A stretch of DNA of 64,000 nt from Sphingomonas sp. PP-F2F-A104-K0414 (GTDB taxonomy: Bacteria > Pseudomonadota > Alphaproteobacteria > Sphingomonadales > Sphingomonadaceae): positions 496,001 to 560,000 of the forward strand of contig NZ_SLYD01000002.1 in the NCBI RefSeq assembly GCF_004340945.1, read 5' to 3'. Positions 42,208 to 53,235 of the stretch are shown here, one piece after another. A model generated the notes under the pieces. That model did no database searches. It was not told the origin of the DNA and saw nothing but the letters and a program-made list of their open reading frames with translations. Each line of letters begins with the position of its first letter. The stretch's first letter is position 1. Both the position numbers and the translations under genes were made by a program.

Positions 42208-43605
42208 TCAGTTCGCCGCGGGCAGCCTGAGCCGTACGAGCAACCCGCCAAGGTCTTCGCTCTCTTCGAGCGCGACGGTCCCCTCGTAGATCTCCGCCAC
42301 ATCGCGCACGATCGCGAGCCCTAGCCCGGTCCCAGGCTTGCCCGTATCCAGTCGCACCCCGCGATCGAAGATACGCACGCGCTCCTCTTCGGGAATCCCG
42401 ACACCGTCGTCCTCGACCAGGAACTCGACGAAGCCCGACTGCGCGCCGACCGTCACGAACACGCTGCCGCCGCCGTATTTCGCCGCGTTCTCGATCAGAT
42501 TGCCGAGCATCTCGTCGAGATCCTGCCGCTCGACATGGACCTGAAGCCCGCGCGGCCCCGTCACGTCGATCCGAACATGCCGATACAGCCGCCCAACCGC
42601 GCGCTCGACCGATTCGAGGCTCGGCCACACGTCCGCGCGGCTATGTGCCGACCCGCGCCGCCCGACAGCCCGCGCGCGCGCGAGGTGGTGATCGACCTGC
42701 CGCCGCATCGTCCGCGCCTCGCGGATCACCGTGTCGGCGAGATCGTCCGACTGCGCGGTGGCAGCGTTCATGATCACCGTCAGCGGCGTCTTCAGCGCAT
42801 GCGCGAGGTTGCCGGCGTGACGGCGCGCTTCCTCCGCCTGGCGCTCGTTATGCTCGATCAGCGCGTTGAGTTCCTCGACCATCGGCGCAACCTCGACCGG
42901 CATCGCGCTCGACACCCGGTTCGACTGGCCGGCGCGCATCCGCGCGATCTCCTCGCGCACCCGTCGCAGCGGCCACAGCCCATAGAAGGTCTGCAGCGCC
43001 GCCATAACGATCAGCCCGAGCGCGAGCAGCGCGAAGCTGCGGACGAGCGTTCGACGCAACGTCGTGATCTGCGCATCGAGCCCGTCGCGGCTCTGCGCGA
43101 CCTGGAACCGCCAATGCACCTTGGAGCCGGGGATCACCGCATCGCGCTCGACGATCCGCAGCTTCTCGTCGGGAAACTGCGCGCTATCGTAGAAATGCGC
43201 GGTGCGGTCGTCATGCGTGCTGCCGAACGCCAATTTCCGATCCCACAGCGAGCGTGACAGCAGGTCGTCCTGCCCCTTGGCCGACACCTGATAATACAGC
43301 CCGGAATACGGCTCGAGGAATCGCTGGTCGGCGACGGCCTCGCGGGTGAAAATCACCTCGCCCTCAGGACCGATTTCGGACGAGTTCAGTAGCGAGCGGA
43401 GGACGTATTCGAGCTGGTCGTCGAAATTGCGCGTCACCGCCGCCGACAGCACGCGGTCGAGCGCGAACCCGCCGCCGCTGAGCAGCACGCCGATCCACAC
43501 CGCCGCAATCAGGATCATCCGCCGCGACAGCGATCCCTTCACCGCCGCCGGCACGCGGAGCGGCGTGTCGGCGGTTGGGGGGGCAGGTATCGACGCGCTG
43601 TCCAT
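42208..43605 (-). CDS. sensor histidine kinase (PhoQ-like)
   Basis: An inner-membrane kinase of 465 residues. Two membrane helices (about 29-50 and 187-208) enclose a periplasmic sensor domain of about 135 residues, then a HAMP-like linker. A dimerisation domain with the phospho-accepting His in NLAHALKTPLTVI follows, with an ATPase domain (NLIENAAKYGGG, VEDDGVGIP, KPGTGLGLAIV). The HALKTPL H-box is of the PhoQ type. Its ATG lies 11 bp after the response regulator stop. The signal is unknown; PhoQ relatives sense divalent cations or envelope stress. Confidence 0.93.
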   Translation of the reverse strand: MDSASIPAPPTADTPLRVPAAVKGSLSRRMILIAAVWIGVLLSGGGFALDRVLSAAVTRNFDDQLEYVLRSLLNSSEIGPEGEVIFTREAVADQRFLEPYSGLYYQVSAKGQDDLLSRSLWDRKLAFGSTHDDRTAHFYDSAQFPDEKLRIVERDAVIPGSKVHWRFQVAQSRDGLDAQITTLRRTLVRSFALLALGLIVMAALQTFYGLWPLRRVREEIARMRAGQSNRVSSAMPVEVAPMVEELNALIEHNERQAEEARRHAGNLAHALKTPLTVIMNAATAQSDDLADTVIREARTMRRQVDHHLARARAVGRRGSAHSRADVWPSLESVERAVGRLYRHVRIDVTGPRGLQVHVERQDLDEMLGNLIENAAKYGGGSVFVTVGAQSGFVEFLVEDDGVGIPEEERVRIFDRGVRLDTGKPGTGLGLAIVRDVAEIYEGTVALEESEDLGGLLVRLRLPAAN

Positions 43606-43616
43606 AACCGGACCGA

Positions 43617-44282
43617 TCAGGCGTCCGGATCTTCGAGGCTGTAGCCAAGGCCGCGGATCGTCGTGATCACGTCCTGGCCGAGCTTCTTGCGAATCCGCGT
43701 GACGAACACCTCGATCGTGTTCGAATCGCGATCGAAATCCTGGTCGTAGATATGCTCGATCAGCTCGGTACGGCTGACGACCTTGCCCTTGTGATGGAGC
43801 AAATAACTCAGCAGCTTGTACTCCTGCGCGGTCAGCTTCACCGGCTCGCCAGCGCGCGTGACCTTGCCGCTGCGCGTGTCGAGGCGGATATCGCCCGCGG
43901 TCAGCTCCGACGAGGCGTTGCCGCTCGCGCGACGGATCAGCGCCCGCAGACGCGCAATCAGCTCCTCGCTCTGGAACGGTTTCGCCACATAGTCGTCGGC
44001 GCCCGCATCGAGCCCGGCGACCTTGTCGGACCAGCTGTCGCGTGCAGTCAGGACTAGCACGGGCATCGTCTTGCCCTCTTTCCGCCAGCGGTCGAGCACG
44101 GTCAGCCCGTCAATCTCGGGCAGGCCGAGATCGAGCACGACCGCGTCGTAATTCTCGGTCGAACCGAGGAAATGCCCCTCCTCGCCATCGACCGCGAGAT
44201 CGATCGCATAGCCGGCGCCCTCAAGGGTATTCTTCAATTGCTGGCCGAGATTCGGCTCGTCCTCGACGATCAGAACGCGCAT
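43617..44282 (-). CDS. OmpR/PhoB family response regulator
   Basis: A 221-residue transcription factor. The receiver domain (1-115) has acidic residues EDE at 7-9, phospho-acceptor Asp51 (VVLDLGLPEIDG) and Lys101-region VAKPFQSEEL. The winged-helix domain (about 125-220) shows LTAQEYKLLSYLLHHKGKVVSR and VFVTRIRKKLG. It partners the downstream PhoQ-like kinase. The PepSY gene lies 23 bp upstream on the same strand, so the three probably form one transcript. Confidence 0.94.
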   Translation of the reverse strand: MRVLIVEDEPNLGQQLKNTLEGAGYAIDLAVDGEEGHFLGSTENYDAVVLDLGLPEIDGLTVLDRWRKEGKTMPVLVLTARDSWSDKVAGLDAGADDYVAKPFQSEELIARLRALIRRASGNASSELTAGDIRLDTRSGKVTRAGEPVKLTAQEYKLLSYLLHHKGKVVSRTELIEHIYDQDFDRDSNTIEVFVTRIRKKLGQDVITTIRGLGYSLEDPDA

Positions 44283-44305
44283 GATTATCCTCTCGATTGG
44301 GGTTT

Positions 44306-44644
44306 TCAGCGACCCGTGCGGCCGACGATCTGGCCGGTGCGGCCATCGACGTCGACCCAGATGACGGTTCCATCGCGCAGGAATTTCAGCGTGTAAATGG
44401 CGCTGCCCGAATCATAGTCCGAGCCGAGATACTGCGCGCCCTTCATCGTCGGGATCACGCGCGACTCGATCTCGCGCAAAGACGGCGCTCCGGTCCTGCG
44501 CGCCTCCAACGCCGACATCTGGTCGCTGCGACGTTGCGGGGGCTCGCCCACCAACAGGGGTGCCGCACCCATCAGCAAAGGCGCCGCGGCCAAGGTCGCA
44601 AGGAAAAGCAACATCTTCATCGCCGTGGCATAGGGCCTGCGCAT
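44306..44644 (-). CDS. exported PepSY-like small protein
   Basis: A 112-residue protein with an N-terminal signal sequence (residues about 9-28, LLFLATLAAAPLLMGAAP) and a C-terminal PepSY-like module (SAIYTLKFLRDGTVIWVDVDGRTGQIV). PepSY proteins act as inhibitors or sensors in the periplasm. It is the first gene before the response regulator and kinase, suggesting an accessory periplasmic sensor or a feedback target. The ATG at 44644 is used, with AGG eight bases upstream; ATGs at 44620 and 44614 would also keep the signal peptide. Confidence 0.82.
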   Translation of the reverse strand: MRRPYATAMKMLLFLATLAAAPLLMGAAPLLVGEPPQRRSDQMSALEARRTGAPSLREIESRVIPTMKGAQYLGSDYDSGSAIYTLKFLRDGTVIWVDVDGRTGQIVGRTGR

Positions 44645-44741
44645 TGAACAGCCTGTGAATGAGGCGGCGCATGGTCCTGACGCCGGTTACCACGACGGTG
44701 TAACTTGCCTGCATCACTTGGCGCCCCTACGTGGCGCGAAC

Positions 44742-46523
<1,782 letters not shown>

Positions 46524-46562
46524 ACTAGATTTAGCTGGACTTTTACGCCTCTGATAAATAGT

Positions 46563-46587
46563 GGAACCAGCTTGCAATTGCTGCGTT
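46563..46587 (+). promoter_or_regulatory. EcfG-type general stress promoter
   Basis: GGAAC (46563-46567), 16 bases, then CGTT (46584-46587): an exact match to the alphaproteobacterial EcfG consensus. It is 35 bp before the ATG of the small membrane protein at 46622. Confidence 0.7.
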
Positions 46588-46621
46588 GCGGCAGTTCGGT
46601 TCGTTTATTGTGGAGATGTTT

Positions 46622-46855
46622 ATGAAGCTCAAGGCCCTTACCGGCAGCGCACTTGCTGTCGCAATGATGACCACCTCGGTTGCAGCGTCGGCTGCTCCTG
46701 CATCGACGGTCCGCGCCGGTTCGGTTTCGGCTGACAAGAGCGACCTCGCTGGCGGCGGCGGCATCTTCGCGATCCTGATCGCAGCTGGCGTTGCAGCCAT
46801 CGGCGTGATTGCTATCGTCAAGGACGATAACAACGACGATTCGGACAGCAACTAA
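46622..46855 (+). CDS. small exported/membrane protein, predicted EcfG regulon
   Basis: A 77-residue protein with no recognised domain. A cleavable signal peptide (MKLKALTGSALAVAMMTTSV, cleavage near ASA-AP) is followed by a short polar stretch (STVRAGSVSADKSDLAGGG), one membrane-like segment (IFAILIAAGVAAIGVIAIV) and an acidic tail (KDDNNDDSDSN). GGAG lies nine bases before the ATG. The exact EcfG promoter site upstream predicts induction in the general stress response. It is flanked by a clear terminator and faces the DUF815 gene. Confidence 0.8.
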   Translation: MKLKALTGSALAVAMMTTSVAASAAPASTVRAGSVSADKSDLAGGGGIFAILIAAGVAAIGVIAIVKDDNNDDSDSN

Positions 46856-46862
46856 GCGTTTC

Positions 46863-46887
46863 GGGCCGACGCCAAACGCGTCGGCCC
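46863..46887. terminator. hairpin terminator between convergent genes
   Basis: Perfect 10 bp stem GGGCCGACGC / GCGTCGGCCC with a 5-base loop; only a short T-rich stretch (CGTTTC) follows. It lies between the small membrane protein and the DUF815 gene. Confidence 0.75.
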
Positions 46888-46900
46888 ACTCGTTTCGCGG

Positions 46901-47722
46901 CTAGAGTGACCTACCGGCCCGACCCGCGAGATCGACGATGAACTGCCACGCTACGCGGCCCGAACGGCTCCCGCGGCGTGTTGCCCACGAAATCGCATCG
47001 CTGGTTTCGAATTTCAGATCGTTTGCTCTGGCATAGGCCGCAACGATCGCAAGATACCCATCCTGATCCAATGCGTGAAAGCCCAGGCTGAGACCGAAAC
47101 GGTCCGCCAAGGCCATATGATCGTCCGCCGAGTCGCGCGGATTGATCGCGCTTTCCTGTTCGGCGATATCACGTGGCGCGAGATGCCGACGGTTTGCGGT
47201 GACGACCAAGCGAACATTGGCGGGCCTCGGCTCTGCCCCGCCCTCCAGGATCGATCGCAGCGCGCGCGCATCGGCCGGCACATCGAACCCCAGATCGTCG
47301 ATGAACACCGCAAAGGCCCGATCGACCCGCGCCAACGCATCGAACAATGCCGGTAGCCCGCTCAGATCCGACACCTCGACGAGCGCGAGATCACCAGGCG
47401 ATGTTGCATCCCGTGCTTCCCCCTGCACCGCTCCGACCGCGCTCTTCACCAGCGCCGACTTGCCCGTGCCGCGGGCACCCCACAGCAACACGTCCTGCGC
47501 AGCATAGCCAGTCGCCAGATGACGCAGATTCGCGATCAGCGCGGCCTTCTGACGATCGACGCCGATCAGCATGTCGAGCGCAAGCGGCGCGAAGCGGCGG
47601 ACCGGAATCAGTGATCCGCTACGCCAGACATAGGCGGGATGAATATGGGGATCGGCCGGCGGCGGCGGCGGCGGCGAAAGCCGCTCCAGCGCGGCGGCGA
47701 TGCGGTCCAGTGGGTCGGTCAT
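46901..47722 (-). CDS. DUF815 family AAA-like ATPase
   Basis: A 273-residue P-loop ATPase of unknown role. Walker A is GARGTGKSALVKS, Walker B FAVFIDDLGFD, and sensor-1-type asparagine in RLVVTANRRHL. The N-terminus contains a run of seven prolines. DUF815 proteins resemble AAA+ ATPases such as DnaA/RuvB-like loaders, but no partner is established. The ATG at 47722 begins MTDPLDRIAAALERL. It lies 85 bp after the TPR gene stop, on the same strand, probably as a separate unit. Confidence 0.88.
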   Translation of the reverse strand: MTDPLDRIAAALERLSPPPPPPADPHIHPAYVWRSGSLIPVRRFAPLALDMLIGVDRQKAALIANLRHLATGYAAQDVLLWGARGTGKSALVKSAVGAVQGEARDATSPGDLALVEVSDLSGLPALFDALARVDRAFAVFIDDLGFDVPADARALRSILEGGAEPRPANVRLVVTANRRHLAPRDIAEQESAINPRDSADDHMALADRFGLSLGFHALDQDGYLAIVAAYARANDLKFETSDAISWATRRGSRSGRVAWQFIVDLAGRAGRSL

Positions 47723-47807
47723 AGCCCGCTCTTGGCGGCTTGCAGCCGGTTGAACAAGCATCCAACGAGACAGCCTTCAGATGGCAAGACACCGGCTGAA
47801 CGGGCCT

Positions 47808-49817
47808 TCAACCGAGTTGGCGGAGATGTCCTGCGATCGCGCCATCGTCCGGTGCGAGCCGGGTCGCCTTGACCAGCAACTGCCGAGCGCCCGCGGTATC
47901 GCCGTTCGCCGCCAGCGCGATACCATAGGCATCGGCGGCAGCGGCATTCATCGGCATCAAGGCATAGGCCGCGCGGCCGTAGCGGACCGCGATCGCACCA
48001 TCGTCGCTTCCCGCATAAGCCAGCGCAAGATCGACAAGCACGCCGCCATCGCGGTTGCCGACACGGCGGCGGAGGCCTTCCAACGTCTCGATCGCCCGCC
48101 CCCAATCGCCCGACGCAACCTGCCAATGGCCTAGCAGCCGCTGTCCGGCCACGCTCTGAGGGTTCTGCGACAAATACAAATCGAGTGATGCCGCGGCATC
48201 CTCACCGCGACCAGCGCGGCCCAGGGCATCGACCAGCCTGAGCATCGTCGGCTCGTCGAACGCGAGGTCCGCCGCACGCGCATAGGTGCCGGCGGCCTCG
48301 CCAAAACGACCCGCCGCAACCAGCGAGTCGCCGAGCGCCAGTTGTGCGGCCGGTGCCCCCGGCCCCGCCGCTACCAGCGTACCCGCACGCGCGATCGCGC
48401 CTGCGGTATCGCCATTGGCGAGTTGGCCGCGGATCACGCCAAGAACATAGGTCGGGTCGTCGATCGCGGTATCGGCCCCGGCCATCAATGCGCCAAGCGA
48501 ATCGTCGGTCGCAAACGCAGCGGCAGGTGCGGCGGGGCCGGTCGCGGCGCGGTCGAGAAATTGTGCGGCCATAACCCGGTCGCCGGTGGCTTCGCAGGCG
48601 CGCGCGATCAACATGAGCGTGTAGCTGTCGGCGTCGCGGCGCAATCCGATCGGTCGCAGCACGTCGAGCGCGCCACGCGGATCGCCGGAACGCAGCAGAG
48701 CTGCCCCCAGCAAGCGTCGGGCGACGATGTTGAGCGGCTGTTCGGTCATCAGCTGGCGCCAGGTGGTCGCGGCCTGTTCGAACTTGCCCTGCGCATGATC
48801 GAGGTTCGCCGAAAGCAGCAACGCGCCCGGCAGGCCACTAATCGCTCCCCCCGTGCGGCGAAGCAGCGCACGGGCCAGGTCGATTCGCCCTGCCCGCGCG
48901 GCGAGCACCGCCTGGAGATACAGCGCCTGAGGGCTACCCGGTCGGGCCTGCAATGCGCGCCGCGTCGCGACCAGCATGTCGGCGTTGCGTCCGACGTCGC
49001 CCAACGTCGCGGCATATTCGATCAGCGCCGGATGGTAATAGGCATCGCGCTTGAGCGCTGCTTCGAACCACGGCAACGCCGCCACCAACCCGTAGCGGTC
49101 ACGGATCACCTCGCCCTGCAGCGTCAGTGCGGAGGGCTCGCGCGGCGCCAGCGCCACCGCGCGTGCCGCAGCGACCGATGCATCGCCGATATCGCCGGCA
49201 GTCAGCCGGATACGGCCGAGATCGGTCCATGCCGCTGCGTCATCCGGCGCGCCGTCGAGCAGCGTCTGCAGGATCGTGCGTGCGTCGGCCAGCTTGCCCT
49301 GCGACGCAAGCGCGCGCGCCTGGATACGCTGGGCATAGGCGGCGTAGCGAGGTTGCGCCGCTGCGGCTTCGTCGATCGCTCCTTCCGGGTCGCCCTGCAA
49401 CAGGCGTGCATGCGCCAGAAGCTGATGCAGCCGATCCGCGGACAGCCCTGCATCGACCGCTCGTGCCAGCTCGGCTTCGGCTGCAAGCCCGTCGCCGAGT
49501 TCGAGATAGGCGCGCGCCAGCACGGCATGAGCGATTCCCAGCGTCGGCATCGCGGCGACGGCCGCTTGCGCATTGGTCCGCGCCGCGCTGTAATTTCCGG
49601 CCTCCAACGTCGTCAGGCTATCGGCAAGCGACCGGCGCGCATCGGGCCGCGGCGAGCGCATCGCCAATCCGACACCGACCGCCACCACCAGCAGACACAA
49701 CACGCAGATCGCGAGCAGCCGCGGACGATTGCCGGACAGCACGGCTGACAGCGCGATCGGCATCCTGAACCGCCGCCGCCGGCGCCGCCGCAGCATCGGA
49801 TAGGTCGCCTCAGGCAT
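47808..49817 (-). CDS. TPR protein of the PEP-CTERM (Prs) regulatory cluster
   Basis: A 669-residue protein. A very basic N-terminus (LRRRRRRRFRMP) precedes one membrane helix (residues about 34-53), and the rest is a long array of tetratricopeptide repeats (for example AHAVLARAYLELGDGLAAEAEL) to the C-terminus. It occupies the place of PrsT, the TPR lipoprotein of exosortase clusters, but has a membrane anchor instead of a lipobox. The ATG overlaps the PrsR stop by eight bases (ATGCCTGA), so the two are coupled. The TPR array is probably periplasmic and scaffolds polysaccharide or export machinery; that is inference. Confidence 0.85.
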   Translation of the reverse strand: MPEATYPMLRRRRRRRFRMPIALSAVLSGNRPRLLAICVLCLLVVAVGVGLAMRSPRPDARRSLADSLTTLEAGNYSAARTNAQAAVAAMPTLGIAHAVLARAYLELGDGLAAEAELARAVDAGLSADRLHQLLAHARLLQGDPEGAIDEAAAAQPRYAAYAQRIQARALASQGKLADARTILQTLLDGAPDDAAAWTDLGRIRLTAGDIGDASVAAARAVALAPREPSALTLQGEVIRDRYGLVAALPWFEAALKRDAYYHPALIEYAATLGDVGRNADMLVATRRALQARPGSPQALYLQAVLAARAGRIDLARALLRRTGGAISGLPGALLLSANLDHAQGKFEQAATTWRQLMTEQPLNIVARRLLGAALLRSGDPRGALDVLRPIGLRRDADSYTLMLIARACEATGDRVMAAQFLDRAATGPAAPAAAFATDDSLGALMAGADTAIDDPTYVLGVIRGQLANGDTAGAIARAGTLVAAGPGAPAAQLALGDSLVAAGRFGEAAGTYARAADLAFDEPTMLRLVDALGRAGRGEDAAASLDLYLSQNPQSVAGQRLLGHWQVASGDWGRAIETLEGLRRRVGNRDGGVLVDLALAYAGSDDGAIAVRYGRAAYALMPMNAAAADAYGIALAANGDTAGARQLLVKATRLAPDDGAIAGHLRQLG

Positions 49818-51180
49818 GGAGGTCGTAGCTTTTCAGCAGATCGTACAACGTCGGTCGGCTGATCCCGAGCAACCGCGCTGCGCCCGCGATATTGCCATCC
49901 GAACGCGCGAGCGCCTGGCGGATCGCCTTGCGATCGGCGAGCTCGCGCGCGGCGCGCAGATTGAGCATGGACGCGTCCTCCGCCTTGCCGTCGAGATCGA
50001 GGTCGGTTGCGGTGATCAGCTTGCCGTCCGCCATGATGACCGCGCGCTTGATCCGGTTCTCCAGTTCGCGGACGTTGCCCGGCCACCCCCAGCCATCGAT
50101 CGCAGCACGCGCGTCGGGAGCAAGGCCGGTGACGACGGGGTTCATCGACGTGGCGTAGCGCGTGACGAAGTGGCGCGCGAGCAATACCGCGTCGCCAGTC
50201 CGATCGGCCAGCGCCGGGATCCGCACGACGATCTCCGCGAGGCGGTAATACAAATCCTCGCGGAACCGCCCGTCGGCGACCATCGCGTCGACATTCTGGT
50301 GTGTCGCGCAGACGATCCGGGTGTCCACCGGGATCGCCTTGCGCCCGCCGACACGTTCGATCACGCGCTCCTGAAGGAACCGCAACAGCTTCACCTGAAG
50401 CGCGAGCGGCACGTCGCCGATCTCGTCGAGGAACAGCGTGCCACCGGCTGCCTGTTCGATCTTGCCTTCGGTCGTCTTCACGGCGCCGGTGAACGCGCCT
50501 TTTTCGTGACCGAACAACTCGCTTTCGAGCAACGTCTCGGGAATCGCCGCGCAGTTGATCGCGACGAAATTGCCGCGCGATCGCGGCGAGGCATCGTGGA
50601 GCCCGCGCGCGAGCAGCTCCTTGCCGGTACCACTCGCACCGAGCAGCATCACCGAGACGTTGGCGGGTGCGACTCGCTCCAGCGTGCGCGTGACCGCCGC
50701 CATCTCGGGCGACGCGCTGATAAGGCCACCGAACCCGCCCGCGTCGATCCGCGCGGCGAGGCGTCGGTTTTCGGCCTCCAGCGCATGGACGTGAAACGCG
50801 CGACTGACGATCATGCCCAGCGCGTCGATATCGATCGGCTTGGCGTAGAAATCCCAGGCTCCGTCGGCAATCGCCTGCAACGCGCTTTCACGCGCGCCGT
50901 GGCCAGAGGCGACGATCACCTTGGTATCGGGCTTGATGGCGAGGATGTCGCGTAGCGTGGCGAACCCTTCGGTGACGCCGTCCGGGTCGGGCGGTAAGCC
51001 CAGGTCGAGTGTAACGACGGCGGGCTCATGCGCGCGGATCGCATCCAGCGCCTGTGTCCGATCGCTGGCAACGACGATCTCATACCCTTCATACGCCCAG
51101 CGAAGCTGACGCTGAAGCCCAACATCGTCCTCAACGATCAGCAGGACCCGCCGCGGTCCCTCGCTCGTGCCGCCGCTCAT
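49810..51180 (-). CDS. prsR: PEP-CTERM-box response regulator PrsR (NtrC family)
   Basis: A 456-residue sigma-54-dependent activator. The receiver has phospho-acceptor Asp59 (VTLDLGLPPDPDG), the AAA+ domain Walker A GASGTGKE (181-188), the GAFTGA sigma-54 contact loop (228-233) and Walker B GGTLFLDEIGD. A Fis-type helix-turn-helix closes the protein (AARLLGISRPTLYDLLKSY). This is the architecture of TIGR02915-type regulators found with exosortase systems. The ATG overlaps the prsK stop (ATGA). It should activate sigma-54 promoters of exopolysaccharide or PEP-CTERM genes. Confidence 0.93.
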   Translation of the reverse strand: MSGGTSEGPRRVLLIVEDDVGLQRQLRWAYEGYEIVVASDRTQALDAIRAHEPAVVTLDLGLPPDPDGVTEGFATLRDILAIKPDTKVIVASGHGARESALQAIADGAWDFYAKPIDIDALGMIVSRAFHVHALEAENRRLAARIDAGGFGGLISASPEMAAVTRTLERVAPANVSVMLLGASGTGKELLARGLHDASPRSRGNFVAINCAAIPETLLESELFGHEKGAFTGAVKTTEGKIEQAAGGTLFLDEIGDVPLALQVKLLRFLQERVIERVGGRKAIPVDTRIVCATHQNVDAMVADGRFREDLYYRLAEIVVRIPALADRTGDAVLLARHFVTRYATSMNPVVTGLAPDARAAIDGWGWPGNVRELENRIKRAVIMADGKLITATDLDLDGKAEDASMLNLRAARELADRKAIRQALARSDGNIAGAARLLGISRPTLYDLLKSYDLHA

Positions 51181-53216
51181 GCCGCCGCCTCCAGCGACGC
51201 GACCGCAGGAAGCAGGACGCGGAACCGAGTCCCCTCACCTTCGCGACTGGTGACGTCGAGCGCGCCGCCCATCGCATGCACCAGCTGGCGTGCCTCGAAC
51301 GCACCGATACCGAATCCTGTCGGTTTCGAGGAGACGAACGGGCGGAACAGCTGGTCGCGTACAAAGCCTGGCGCCATTCCGCTGCCATGATCGATCACGT
51401 CCACCGCGACCCGGTCGCCGACCGTCTCGACGGACAGCAGGATGGGCGCATCGGCATCGCTCGCCTCGATCGCATTCTGGACGAGATGACCCAGTACCTG
51501 TTCGAGACGCGCGGCGTGACCGAGCACGAAAACCGACGCGGCGCGCGCGGCGATCGGGTGCTGGCCACGTCGGCTGGCTGCGACGCGCTCGACGATCGCC
51601 GCGACGTCGAGCGGCTGAAGCGGCTCCCCGCGGACCGGGCCATGCTGCGAGAGGCGAGCGAGCAACACGTTCATGCGGTCTGAAGAGTCCTTGAGGGTGG
51701 CAACCATGTCGACGCGAAACTCGGGATTGTCGGCATGGCGCTCGGCATTGCGCGCGACCAGCGTCAGCTGGCTGACGAGGTTCTTGATGTCGTGCAGGAT
51801 AAACGCGAAGCGCCGGTTGAACTCGTCGAACCGCGCCGCATCGGCGAGTGCAGCATGCGCCCGGCCCTCGGCGAGATAGCTTGCCGCCTGCCGCCCGGCG
51901 ACCCGGAGCAGGTCGAAATCTTCCCAGTCGAGCGCCCGGTCGACGGGTGGTCGCGCGAGCACGATCGCCCCCACCAGCGCGCCGCCATGGATCAGCGGGA
52001 CGATCGCCCACGCATCCAGGCAATCCTGAAGCCAGCCGGGAACGCTGGCCATGTCCTCGGCCGGCGCGGTGCCTGCGCGGACACGATCCAGTTCGATGAT
52101 CCGGGCGTCCCTGGCGAGGAACCGGGCCAGCGTGTCATCCTGCGGACCGGTGGCGGCACAGTCCCAGTTCCACATGGCTTCCGGCCCTAGCGATACGCCG
52201 TCTGCCACCAGCAACAGGCCACCCGGCGAGTCGGTCAGGTCGGCGATCGACTTCACGACACGCGCGTGCAGCGTATCGGCACCGGCCGCCGGCTTGCCCA
52301 GCGTGTCGGTAAAGCGTTGCCATTCCGCGCGGTAGTCATAGCGATGACGAAAGAGATGCTTGGCGACCTTCACCTTGGTCCAGGCTCGCAGCCACGGGGT
52401 CGAGAGCATCGCCAACGCACCGGCGGTCGCACCGAAGACGATCGCGGTCTGGGCGACGCGGACATAGGAACCGGCATAGCTGGCGGCGATGCTGGTCGCG
52501 AGTGCGGTCAGGCCGGCGTACAGGATCAACGCCACCGTCGACAACGCACGCACCGTGATCGGCCGCGACAAGGCGAGCGTCCAGTCGCCGCTGCGGTGTA
52601 CGCCGACCACCAGCAACGCCGCGACGCCGGTCATGACGATACCGCGCACGACGATCGCTGCGGGCATCCACCGCATGTCGAAATACACGCCCGCAGACAC
52701 GAGCAGGTCGACGCCCCACATCGCTGCGAGCGCGAGCACGACAAGACGAATGCCGCCCCGCGACGGAGGTGCCGCCTGGTACAGATGGTGGACCAGCACC
52801 AGACCGCTGACCGCGCTCATCATTCGAAACACGACACGGGCCGACTCGACCGCCGTCAGCGCCTCGGCGTCCAGCCCCATCCGCACGGCAACCGCGAGCA
52901 TCGCCGCGGTTCCGGCAAGTGCCATCACCACGAAATACACCGCGCCGAGCGCATAATTGCCGGCGCGATCGCGCCGGACGAGCGCGAGCATGAAGCCGAG
53001 CCATGCGATGTCGCGCGCGCTTGCGACGATCCGTGTCGCGACATCGCGTGTGTCGATCCCGGCGACCGCAAGCGCCCAAAGGCTTGTCGTCGCGAGCGCA
53101 ACGACGAACGCGGCATGCGGCCATTGACCGCTCGGTTGCCGGACCTGGGTCAGCGCCAGCGCACCGAACAGCAGAGCGGCCAGCGCGTAACTCCACAGGA
53201 TTAACGTGGTGATCAT
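51177..53216 (-). CDS. prsK: XrtA/PEP-CTERM system histidine kinase PrsK
   Basis: A 679-residue sensor kinase. About eight N-terminal membrane helices (residues about 3-285) are followed by a GAF-like domain (about 310-450, with AWAIVPLIHGGALVGAIVLA). The kinase core has the H-box FAFILHDIKNLVSQL and an ATPase domain (LVQNAIEASDADAP, DHGSGM, FGIGAFEARQLV). This matches the TIGR02916 kinase of exosortase clusters. It is coupled to PrsR by a four-base overlap and lies 19 bp after the glycosyltransferase gene. The signal is unknown. Confidence 0.93.
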   Translation of the reverse strand: MITTLILWSYALAALLFGALALTQVRQPSGQWPHAAFVVALATTSLWALAVAGIDTRDVATRIVASARDIAWLGFMLALVRRDRAGNYALGAVYFVVMALAGTAAMLAVAVRMGLDAEALTAVESARVVFRMMSAVSGLVLVHHLYQAAPPSRGGIRLVVLALAAMWGVDLLVSAGVYFDMRWMPAAIVVRGIVMTGVAALLVVGVHRSGDWTLALSRPITVRALSTVALILYAGLTALATSIAASYAGSYVRVAQTAIVFGATAGALAMLSTPWLRAWTKVKVAKHLFRHRYDYRAEWQRFTDTLGKPAAGADTLHARVVKSIADLTDSPGGLLLVADGVSLGPEAMWNWDCAATGPQDDTLARFLARDARIIELDRVRAGTAPAEDMASVPGWLQDCLDAWAIVPLIHGGALVGAIVLARPPVDRALDWEDFDLLRVAGRQAASYLAEGRAHAALADAARFDEFNRRFAFILHDIKNLVSQLTLVARNAERHADNPEFRVDMVATLKDSSDRMNVLLARLSQHGPVRGEPLQPLDVAAIVERVAASRRGQHPIAARAASVFVLGHAARLEQVLGHLVQNAIEASDADAPILLSVETVGDRVAVDVIDHGSGMAPGFVRDQLFRPFVSSKPTGFGIGAFEARQLVHAMGGALDVTSREGEGTRFRVLLPAVASLEAAA

Positions 53217-53235
53217 GCCTGGGACATCACGACGC

